Below, one piece after another: positions 1-6,480 of a stretch of DNA of 34,049 bases. How positions within the stretch are numbered: the first letter of the stretch is position 1; every line of letters starts with the position of its first letter. The stretch is from the NCBI GenBank assembly GCA_031425695.1, contig JANPJV010000222.1, positions 1 to 34,049 of the forward strand. The letters are read 5' to 3'. The notes beneath the pieces were generated by a model. The model had not been told where the DNA came from and did not search any database. It was given only the letters and a program-made list of their open reading frames with translations. The position numbers were made by a program, and so were the translations under genes. The stretch is from JANPJV01 sp031425695 (lineage in GTDB: Bacteria > Pseudomonadota > Gammaproteobacteria > Xanthomonadales > SZUA-5).

Positions 1-96
1 TGGGGGTGGGGGCCGGTGGGGCGTCGTTTTTTTACCTGTACATATAAACCCCCCCGCCCCCCACCCCCCCCCCCCCACCAAAAGCCGCACTCCAAA
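1..96. other. Homopolymer-rich window edge, probable assembly artefact
   Basis: This stretch is almost entirely G runs, then a T run, then a short AT-rich piece and long C runs, quite unlike the balanced high-GC coding DNA that follows. The G-rich start and C-rich end could pair with each other. It lies directly beyond the queG stop codon. I read it as a low-quality contig end, possibly including corrupted adapter sequence, and see no gene in it. Confidence 0.5.
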
Positions 97-1236
97 TCAG
101 AGCCCCGGCTCGCGCACCCGCTCCGCCCGATCCAACGCCGACGGAAACCGCGCGCGCGGCGCACCGTCGCGCTGCCGTGCCAGCGCCCACGCGACATGCT
201 CGCGCACATTCTCATCGGGGAAGTCCGCGCGGGCCTGCAACGCCTTGATGATTTCGGCCGACGGCAGCGCATTGCCGAGCGCGACGGCAATGTTGCGCAG
301 CCAGCGCGCGTGGCCGATGCGACGGATGGCCGAGCCTTCGGTCCTGGCGAGAAACTCCACCTCGTCCCAACGGAAGAGCTCGACCAGGCTCGTCGCGTCG
401 AGCCCGTGACGCACCCGAAAATCCGGCTCGCCGGCCAGTTTGGCGTAGCGGTTCCACGGACAGACGAGCTGGCAATCGTCGCAACCATAGATGCGGTTGC
501 CCAGCGCGGGCCGTAGCTCGACCGGGATCGGGCCGTCGAGCTCGATGGTCAGGTACGAGATGCAGCGGCGGGCATCGAGCTGATACGGCGCAGGCAACGC
601 GTTCGTTGGGCAGGCGTCGAGGCAGCGCCGGCAGCTGCCGCAATGATCGGATACCGGCACGTCCGGCGGCAGCGGAAGATCGGTGTAGAGCTCCCCCAGG
701 AAGAAATAGCTGCCCGCATCGCGATCGAGCAGGTTGGTGTGCTTGCCGATCCAGCCCAGCCCGGCATTGCGGGCGAGTGGTTTTTCCAGCACCGGCGCAC
801 TGTCGGTGAACACCCGATAGCCGAATGCGCCGATGCGCTGCGCGATTGCGTCGGCCAGTTGCTGCAGGCGTCGTCGGAGCACCTTGTGGTAATCACGCCC
901 GAGCGCATAGCGTGAAACGTACGCGCGGTTGGCGTCGGCCAGGACGTCGAGTGCCGGCGTTGCCTCCGGCGGCCAGTAGTCCATGCGCACGCAGATTACG
1001 CTGAGCGTGCCGGGGACCAGCTCGTCAGGACGACTGCGGCGCGTGCCGTGGCGCTGCATGTACGCCATCTCGCCATGCCAGCCGCGGCCGAGCCACTCCT
1101 CCAGCCGCTGCGCATCGGGACCGAGCTCGATGCCGGATACGCCAACCGCCGAGAATCCGAGCGCGCGACCGTGCTCGACAATGTCCTCTTTCAGCGCGAG
1201 CGCTGCGACGGGCGACAGGCTCAGGGGAGTCGCCAT
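97..1236 (-). CDS. queG: Epoxyqueuosine reductase QueG
   Basis: QueG reduces epoxyqueuosine to queuosine at the wobble base of GUN-anticodon tRNAs in the cytoplasm, using cobalamin and two [4Fe-4S] clusters. The translation shows both ferredoxin-like cysteine sets, CGSCRRCLDACP and CDDCQLVCPW, in the middle third, preceded by the QueG N-terminal domain (DYHKVLRRRLQQL, GWIGKHTNLL). After them comes a HEAT-like tail (RWLRNIAVALGNA, EHVAWALARQ). I chose the ATG at 1236 (379 residues, the same length as E. coli QueG) over the in-frame GTG two codons upstream at 1242; neither has a strong Shine-Dalgarno. It diverges from nnrD across a spacer of about 70 bp. The queG-nnrD-tsaE neighbourhood is widespread in Gammaproteobacteria, which supports the call. 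Confidence 0.95.
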   Translation of the reverse strand: MATPLSLSPVAALALKEDIVEHGRALGFSAVGVSGIELGPDAQRLEEWLGRGWHGEMAYMQRHGTRRSRPDELVPGTLSVICVRMDYWPPEATPALDVLADANRAYVSRYALGRDYHKVLRRRLQQLADAIAQRIGAFGYRVFTDSAPVLEKPLARNAGLGWIGKHTNLLDRDAGSYFFLGELYTDLPLPPDVPVSDHCGSCRRCLDACPTNALPAPYQLDARRCISYLTIELDGPIPVELRPALGNRIYGCDDCQLVCPWNRYAKLAGEPDFRVRHGLDATSLVELFRWDEVEFLARTEGSAIRRIGHARWLRNIAVALGNALPSAEIIKALQARADFPDENVREHVAWALARQRDGAPRARFPSALDRAERVREPGL

Positions 1237-1263
1237 GATCACGTCGGGGCAGGAGTGCTGCTC

Positions 1264-1271
1264 AGTATACT
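1264..1271. promoter_or_regulatory. Candidate shared -10 between queG and nnrD
   Basis: The near-palindrome AGTATACT gives a TATACT hexamer on both strands (plus 1266-1271, minus 1264-1269) midway in the divergent queG/nnrD spacer. No good -35 lies 16-18 bases away on either side, so this is a weak candidate only. Confidence 0.3.
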
Positions 1272-1307
1272 GCCGCCGCTTTACGCCGACTTATCGACGA
1301 GTACTGG

Positions 1308-2813
1308 ATGCCACTTACCATTGAATCCGGGGTGCCTGACCGCGCCTGCAGCGTGGCCCAGGCGCGTGAGCTCGAACGCCTGGCGGCGGTCTCCTTCGAC
1401 CTGCCCGGCGACGTGCTGATGGAGCGCGCGGGCCGCGCCGCCGCGCAACTGGTGCTGACGCGCTATCCGCTCGCGCAGAAGATCACGATCGTCTGTGGCA
1501 CCGGCAACAACGGCGGCGATGGCTACGTGGTCGCGCGCCTGCTCTCCGAATCCCGCCGCGACGTGCTCGTGTTCGCGCCCGATGACCTGGGTCCCAGCCG
1601 CGACGAAGCCCTCCAGGCGGCGACGCGCTGGCGCAATGCCGGCGGTTATCTCACCCATTTCGAGGGCGTTCTGCCGGCCGCCGATCTGGTGGTCGATGCG
1701 CTGTTCGGGATCGGCATTTCGCGCGCGCCGCAAGGTGCGCACGCGGCCATGATCACAGCCATGAATGCCCAACCGGCGCCGATCCTGGCGCTCGATGTGC
1801 CCTCGGGCATCGACGCCGACACCGGTGCGAGTCCCGGCGAATCCGTGCGCGCGGACGCGACCTTGAGCTTCATCGCGATCAAGCGCGGGCTGCTCACCGG
1901 GCGTGCGCCGGCGCATGTCGGTAGCCTGCACCTGGCCGAGCTCGACCTGCCGAAGGTGTTGCTCGCGTGCGTGCCCGCGGCGGTGCGCGTGCTCCAGCCG
2001 CACGCCCTGCGCGCCTGGTTGCCGCAGCGCGCACGCGATGCGCACAAGGGCGATCACGGGCATGTGCTGGTAATCGGCGGCGACCACGGCATGGGCGGCG
2101 CCGTGCGCCTGGCCGCTGAAGCCGCCGCGCGTGTCGGCGCTGGCCTGGTCAGCGTGGCGACGCGCGCGAGCAGTGCGCAGGCAATTTTGGGCGCACGTCC
2201 CGAATTGATGGCGCATACCGTCGAGGGACCTGGCGACCTGTTCAACCTGCTGCAGCGTGCGACGGTCGTGGTCATCGGCCCGGGGCTCGGCCAGAGCGCG
2301 TGGGCACTGTCATTGCTCGAGGAAGTTACTTCCCGCGGTCTGCCGACGGTGCTCGATGCGGATGCACTCAACCTGCTGGCGCAGGGTGCCTGCGTGTTGC
2401 CGGAGCAGGTGGTGATCACGCCACATCCGGGCGAGGCCGGGCGACTGCTCGATTGCAGCACGCCTGAGATCCAGGCCGACCGCTTCGATGCGGTCGAGAA
2501 GCTGATGGATTTTTTCCAGGCAACGGTCGTACTCAAGGGCGCCGGCACCTTGATCTGTGATCGCGCCCAGGGTTTGAGTCTTTGCGCATCGGCCAACCCA
2601 GGGCTCGCCAGTGGCGGCACTGGCGATGTGCTGGCCGGTTGCATCGGCGGGCTGATGGCGCAAGGCCTGGCGGCGCCGGATGCGGCACGCGCCGCAGTGC
2701 TGCTGCATGCGCTCGCGGGCGAAGCTGCTGCGGCCGATGGCGAGCGCGGGATGCTGGCCGGTGACCTGCTGCCGCATCTGCGCCGCCTCGCCAATCCGGA
2801 TCGCGATGTCTGA
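1308..2813 (+). CDS. nnrD: Bifunctional NAD(P)HX epimerase / ADP-dependent NAD(P)HX dehydratase
   Basis: This cytoplasmic repair enzyme epimerises and dehydrates NADHX/NADPHX, the damaged hydrated forms of reduced nicotinamide cofactors. The 501-residue length is typical of the fused bacterial form. Residues 1 to about 215 are the YjeF-N epimerase domain, with GTGNNGGDG at 64-72 and DVPSGIDADTG at 163-173. Residues from about 225 to the end form the ribokinase-like dehydratase domain, with VIGPGLG, LDADALNLLA, ITPHPGEAGRLL, and GGTGDVLAG at 436-444 carrying the expected catalytic Asp440. The start at 1308 lacks a clear Shine-Dalgarno but fits the family N terminus. Its last codons overlap the tsaE start, so the two genes are translationally coupled. 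Confidence 0.95.
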   Translation: MPLTIESGVPDRACSVAQARELERLAAVSFDLPGDVLMERAGRAAAQLVLTRYPLAQKITIVCGTGNNGGDGYVVARLLSESRRDVLVFAPDDLGPSRDEALQAATRWRNAGGYLTHFEGVLPAADLVVDALFGIGISRAPQGAHAAMITAMNAQPAPILALDVPSGIDADTGASPGESVRADATLSFIAIKRGLLTGRAPAHVGSLHLAELDLPKVLLACVPAAVRVLQPHALRAWLPQRARDAHKGDHGHVLVIGGDHGMGGAVRLAAEAAARVGAGLVSVATRASSAQAILGARPELMAHTVEGPGDLFNLLQRATVVVIGPGLGQSAWALSLLEEVTSRGLPTVLDADALNLLAQGACVLPEQVVITPHPGEAGRLLDCSTPEIQADRFDAVEKLMDFFQATVVLKGAGTLICDRAQGLSLCASANPGLASGGTGDVLAGCIGGLMAQGLAAPDAARAAVLLHALAGEAAAADGERGMLAGDLLPHLRRLANPDRDV

Positions 2814-3276
2814 TTCGCTGCTGGTCAACCTGGTGGACGAGAGCGCGACGGCTGCTTTCGGGGGACGCCTGGCGCTTGTGCTGGGTCCTGGGTTGATCCT
2901 GCTGGAAGGCGAGCTCGGTGCCGGCAAGACCTGCCTCGCGCGCGGCATCCTGCGCGGGCTGGGTCACGTCGGCCGGGTCAAGAGCCCCACTTACACACTG
3001 GTCGAACCGTACGCGGAGACACGCATCCCGGTGCGCCATTGGGATCTCTACCGGATTGCCGACCCGGACGAGCTCGACGCACTCGGGTTCCGTGAGTACG
3101 ACCCGTCTCGCGAACTCATGCTGATCGAATGGCCCGAACGTGCGGGGACGCGCGTCGCACAGTACGATCTGGCGATCCATTTGCGCTATTCAGGCGATGC
3201 GCGCACGGCCGAGCTGATAGCCGGGAGCGCGCGCGGCGCTGCCTGGATCCAACAACTTCAGTGTGATGAATCATAG
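2806..3276 (+). CDS. tsaE: tRNA threonylcarbamoyladenosine biosynthesis ATPase TsaE
   Basis: TsaE is the ATPase partner of TsaB/TsaD in making t6A37 on ANN-decoding tRNAs. The ATG at 2806 overlaps the nnrD stop by 8 bases and gives 156 residues, close to the usual 150-160. The P-loop GELGAGKT is at residues 35-42, followed by the family motifs SPTYTLVEPY, HWDLYRI and IEWPERAG. An in-frame upstream start at 2680 lies inside nnrD and is unlikely. The last codons and stop (CDES, TAG at 3274-3276) lie inside the left arm of a 228-bp palindrome beginning at 3261, so the extreme C terminus is encoded by the repeat. The amidase gene that normally follows tsaE in Gammaproteobacteria is not here. Confidence 0.93.
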   Translation: MSDSLLVNLVDESATAAFGGRLALVLGPGLILLEGELGAGKTCLARGILRGLGHVGRVKSPTYTLVEPYAETRIPVRHWDLYRIADPDELDALGFREYDPSRELMLIEWPERAGTRVAQYDLAIHLRYSGDARTAELIAGSARGAAWIQQLQCDES

Positions 3277-3488
3277 ATAGCTTGAACTAGTTCCGCGTCT
3301 TTCGCCGCCATGCTGCGTTGCCTTTGCCGCGCCAGCACAGGTGTCGCGGGCTCGACCGATCGCGCGGCATGCCGCGCAAGCGGATCGATCTCCCTGTCGC
3401 AATAGAAGGGGCTATTCCTCCTTCTCGCGCCTTGCCTGGCGACGAAATCCATCGGAACTTTCTTCAAGCTATCTATGACTCACCACAC
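3261..3488. repeat. 228-bp imperfect palindromic element after tsaE
   Basis: Outer arms 3261-3286 and 3463-3488 are inverted copies of each other with two mismatches in 26 bases (core CATAGATAGCTTGAA / TTCAAGCTATCTATG). Inside are further partly matching arms (GTTCCG / CGGAAC and the GGCGACGAA-type blocks), a central 14-base palindrome CGCGGCATGCCGCG near 3361-3374, and a local stem AGAAGG / CCTTCT at 3404-3425. Short ORFs run through it on both strands but have no independent support. It looks like a dispersed MITE-like or REP-like repeat; the left arm supplies the tsaE stop codon. Confidence 0.8.
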
Positions 3489-3502
3489 TTCAAGGACACC
3501 TG

Positions 3503-4147
3503 ATGCGCCTCGGACCGATCGTCGCAATCACCGTGGTCGTCAACTCGCTGGACGCCGCCATCGACTTCTACGTTTCCCAGGCTGGCCTCAGTCTGCGCAC
3601 GCGTGGCACCTTGTTGTCCGCGCGTGCGCTCGCGATGGGTGACGCCAGTCTGGTCGGGGCGCACTGCGCCGATCTCGCCAGCGCTGCGGACCAGCCGTCG
3701 TGGCTGCAACTCATCGAGGCACCGCGAGCGGAGTTCAGTCCGCGGCTTGGCGGCTGGAGTGGCATGCACCTGGCATTGCCGGGCGTCAGCACCGGCGACG
3801 AACTGATCGGCCCGGGCGGCGAGCGCCTGCTTTGCTCCGGTGAGCCCGGTGTGCCGGTAGTCAAGAAAATCGATCTTCACTGCACCGATCCGCGCAGCGC
3901 CCGCGCCTTCTACGCCGGCATCGGCCTGCTGGACCGCATCGACACCCCGACGACCGGCCTGCTGCAGGGCGGCCAGCGCATCGAATTCCTGCTCGCCGAC
4001 ACGCCACCCACGCCGAGCCTGCGCACCGGCATCGGCCTCGTCAGCTTCGCCCGCAGCAACGCCCTCGGCACCCGCCAGTCTGGCACCGACGACCCCAGCG
4101 CCCGCATCCTCGGCGGCGCCGAAGGCGAGGGCGTCGAGCTGGTGTGA
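3503..4147 (+). CDS. VOC (glyoxalase/dioxygenase superfamily) protein, two modules
   Basis: The 214-residue product contains two vicinal-oxygen-chelate-like modules. The first starts at IVAITVVVNSLDAAIDFYVSQAGL and the second at VVKKIDLHCTDPRSARAFYAGIGLLD (residue about 115), each with the typical beta-alpha start. These are weakly glyoxalase/bleomycin-resistance-like; the second has a His in a position often used for metal binding (IDLHC), while I cannot identify a complete metal-ligand set. Substrate is unknown. An AAGGA sequence about 10 bases before the ATG fits translation from 3503. It sits alone between two repeat elements, in the place where amiC/mutL would be expected, and may be part of a rearranged segment. 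Confidence 0.75.
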   Translation: MRLGPIVAITVVVNSLDAAIDFYVSQAGLSLRTRGTLLSARALAMGDASLVGAHCADLASAADQPSWLQLIEAPRAEFSPRLGGWSGMHLALPGVSTGDELIGPGGERLLCSGEPGVPVVKKIDLHCTDPRSARAFYAGIGLLDRIDTPTTGLLQGGQRIEFLLADTPPTPSLRTGIGLVSFARSNALGTRQSGTDDPSARILGGAEGEGVELV

Positions 4148-4161
4148 GGCGCTTGTCGCGA

Positions 4162-4177
4162 GTCACGTTGCGCCCGC
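4162..4177. repeat. Solo half-arm of repeat family B
   Basis: GTCACGTTGCGCCCGC matches exactly the inner part of the left terminal arm of the B elements found at 22130, 24162 and 25874. It begins 15 bases after the VOC gene stop. No right half is seen nearby, so this is a remnant or a solo unit. Confidence 0.6.
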
Positions 4178-4217
4178 GGCTTGCCGCCGGAGCGATCTCG
4201 CCGGGCGCGCTGCTCTA

Positions 4218-4290
4218 CGTGGGTCCGGACCTTGTCCGGACGCTTTTGATTTGATGAAGGCAAAGCGTTCGGACAAGGTCAGGACCCACG
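4218..4290. repeat. Long hairpin repeat upstream of aspS
   Basis: Arms 4218-4245 and 4262-4290 are nearly perfect inverted copies (core GGGTCCGGACCTTGTCCG / CGGACAAGGTCAGGACCC) around a 16-base loop. There is no T run after it, and it lies just before aspS, so it is more likely a dispersed palindrome than a simple terminator, though it could end the VOC transcript. Confidence 0.7.
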
Positions 4291-4400
4291 CGAGGCCTTC
4301 AACCTGGCCGCGTTTCGGACCTGCGTGATCACATTGGTTTGCGGCCTCGCACGGCGCTCCCGTAGCATCCGCGGCCCTGTCGAACCGCGGTGAGCGTGCC

Positions 4401-6194
4401 ATGTCTGCCCAAACTTCCATGCGATCCCATCTCTGCGGGCTGGTCGACGAGTCGCTCGTCGGACAGAACGTGGTGCTCTGTGGATGGGCGGATACGCGGC
4501 GCGACCATGGTGGCGTGATCTTCGTCGACCTGCGCGACCACGAAGGCGTGGTCCAGGTCGTCATCGAGCCCGAAAACGCCGCAGCGTTCGCCGCTGCCGA
4601 CCGCGTGCGCTACGAATACTGCCTGCGCATCGAAGGTACCGTGCGCTCGCGTCCGGGCCCGCAGGTCAACGAGCGCCTGCGCACCGGCAAGATCGAAGTG
4701 ATTGCCGCGCAGGTGGAAGTGCTCAACGGCGCGGCCCCGCTGCCCTTCATGCTCGACGAGACGCCGAACGAAGAAGCGCGCCTGCGCTTCCGTTATCTCG
4801 ACATCCGCCGCAAGCCGATGCAGAAGGCGCTGCGCCTGCGCACGCGGCTGGTGTCCGAGATTCGCCGCTATCTCGACGCCCAGGATTTCCAGGACATCGA
4901 GACGCCGATCCTGACCAAGGCCACGCCCGAAGGCGCGCGCGATTACCTCGTCCCCAGCCGCGTCAACCCGGGCGAGTTCTACGCGTTGCCGCAGTCGCCG
5001 CAGCTGTTCAAGCAGGTGCTGATGATGGCCGGCATGGACCGCTACTATCAGATCGCGCGCTGTTTCCGCGACGAAGACCTGCGCGCCGATCGCCAGCCGG
5101 AATTCACCCAGCTCGACATCGAGATGGCCTTCGTGCGCGAGCGCGATGTCCAGGACCGCGTCGAACACCTGATCCGCCACGTGTTCAAATCCGTCATCGG
5201 CGTCGAGCTCGCAGCCGAATTCCCGCGCATGCCGTATTCGGAAGCCATCCGCCGGTACGGCTCGGACAAGCCCGACCTGCGCAACCCGCTCGAGCTGGTC
5301 GACGTCGCCGAGCAAATGAAGAACTGCGGCTTCAAAGTCTTCGAGGGCCCGGCGCGCGATCCCGGCGGCCGCGTCGCCGTGCTCAAGGTCCCGAATGGTG
5401 CCTCGCTCTCGCGCAAGCAGATCGACGACTACGGTCCCTATGTCGCGCGCTACGGCGCCAAGGGCCTGGCGTGGATCCGCGTCGACGATCTCGCTAAGGG
5501 CCGCGAAGGCATGACCTCGCCGATTGTCAAGTTCTTGAACGACGAGTCCTTGCAGGCGTTGCTGGATGCGGTGTCGGCGCAGACCGGCGATCTCATTTTC
5601 TTCGGCGCCGGCCCGTACAAGACCGTCTCCGACTTCATGGGCGCCCTGCGCTTGGCGGTGGGTCGCGACCTCAAGCTGGTCGAGGACGGCTGGCGCCCGC
5701 TGTGGGTCGTCGACTTCCCGATGTTCGAGTTCGACCACGCATCGAACCGCTGGATGTCGCTGCATCACCCGTTCACCGCGCCGAGCATCGAGGATGTCGC
5801 CGAGCTCGAAGCCAATCCGGGTGACGCGCTCTCGCGCGGCTACGACATGGTGCTCAACGGCAACGAGATTGGCGGCGGCTCCATCCGTATCCATCGCCCC
5901 GACCTGCAGTCGGCGGTGTTCCGCCTGCTCGGCATCGAAGACGAGGAAGCGACCGCGAAGTTCGGCTTCCTGCTCGAAGCGCTGCGCTACGGCTGCCCGC
6001 CGCACGGCGGCATCGCCTTCGGCATCGACCGCATCGCCACCTTGATGGTCGGTGCCGACTCGATTCGCGAGGTCATCGCCTTTCCGAAAACCGCCAGCGC
6101 CCAGTGCCCCTTGACCGGCGCCCCCTCCACCGTCCCCGAGCGCCAACTGCAGGAGCTTTCGGTGCGGGTGGTGAGGAAGGAGCCCGCGGCGTAA
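4401..6194 (+). CDS. aspS: Aspartyl-tRNA synthetase
   Basis: AspS charges tRNA-Asp with aspartate in the cytoplasm. The 597 residues match the bacterial-type enzyme: an N-terminal OB-fold anticodon-binding domain (about residues 8-110, with VLCGWADTRRDHGGVIFVDLRD), class II motif 1 region, motif 2 as FRDEDLRADRQPEF at 222-235, the bacterial GAD insertion domain in the middle, and motif 3 HGGIAFGIDR at 535-544. The start at 4401 follows a GGTGAG at a reasonable distance and fits the family N terminus. Whether it is discriminating (Asp only) or also charges tRNA-Asn cannot be told from this window. A long hairpin repeat lies before it and another repeat family follows it. Confidence 0.97.
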   Translation: MSAQTSMRSHLCGLVDESLVGQNVVLCGWADTRRDHGGVIFVDLRDHEGVVQVVIEPENAAAFAAADRVRYEYCLRIEGTVRSRPGPQVNERLRTGKIEVIAAQVEVLNGAAPLPFMLDETPNEEARLRFRYLDIRRKPMQKALRLRTRLVSEIRRYLDAQDFQDIETPILTKATPEGARDYLVPSRVNPGEFYALPQSPQLFKQVLMMAGMDRYYQIARCFRDEDLRADRQPEFTQLDIEMAFVRERDVQDRVEHLIRHVFKSVIGVELAAEFPRMPYSEAIRRYGSDKPDLRNPLELVDVAEQMKNCGFKVFEGPARDPGGRVAVLKVPNGASLSRKQIDDYGPYVARYGAKGLAWIRVDDLAKGREGMTSPIVKFLNDESLQALLDAVSAQTGDLIFFGAGPYKTVSDFMGALRLAVGRDLKLVEDGWRPLWVVDFPMFEFDHASNRWMSLHHPFTAPSIEDVAELEANPGDALSRGYDMVLNGNEIGGGSIRIHRPDLQSAVFRLLGIEDEEATAKFGFLLEALRYGCPPHGGIAFGIDRIATLMVGADSIREVIAFPKTASAQCPLTGAPSTVPERQLQELSVRVVRKEPAA

Positions 6195-6215
6195 GAGCGG
6201 CGTCGGTCGGGCTTC

Positions 6216-6292
6216 TGGTGGGTCTGCGCTATGCGCGGACTCTTTTGCTCGGGTTGGGAAAGAGAGCGTCCGCGCGCAGCGCAGACCCACCA
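6216..6292. repeat. Inverted repeat, family E (also found inside soxA)
   Basis: The left arm at 6216-6243 (TGGTGGGTCTGCGC, then GCGCGGAC) and the right arm at 6265-6292 (AGCGTCCGCGCGCAGCGCAG, then ACCCACCA) are inverted copies. The right arm is identical to the segment repeated twice in the soxA reading frame at 30663-30693 and 30708-30738. A further degenerate copy (CCGTCCGCGCGGCGCAGACC) follows at about 6299-6318. The spacer 6195-6480 between aspS and the GGDEF-EAL gene otherwise shows no gene. Confidence 0.75.
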
Positions 6293-6480
6293 CAAGCGAC
6301 CGTCCGCGCGGCGCAGACCGACGTCGACAACTGCAACCAACAACCCGCTTTTGCCCCGGCCCGCGACGAGTTGCGGGCTCTTACCCTGCGCGACCATTGC
6401 TGACAAATCAGGTCGCCATTTCTATTCCCGCCGGGGTCAAGTTCAAGCAGACTGCGCGCAACCCCTGATTCCACCTATCC

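Noticed and set aside
16..516. Proline-rich plus-strand frame at the window start
   Set aside because: Built from the C-run artefact and the antisense strand of queG.
3258..3467. Small minus-strand ORF in the tsaE-side palindrome
   Set aside because: It is encoded wholly by the repeat; open frames of this kind arise from the element's composition and there is no independent sign of translation.
4329..6293. A 654-codon open frame on the minus strand across aspS
   Set aside because: It is the antisense shadow of aspS, Arg/Ala/His-rich with no family motif; high-GC codon use opens such frames.
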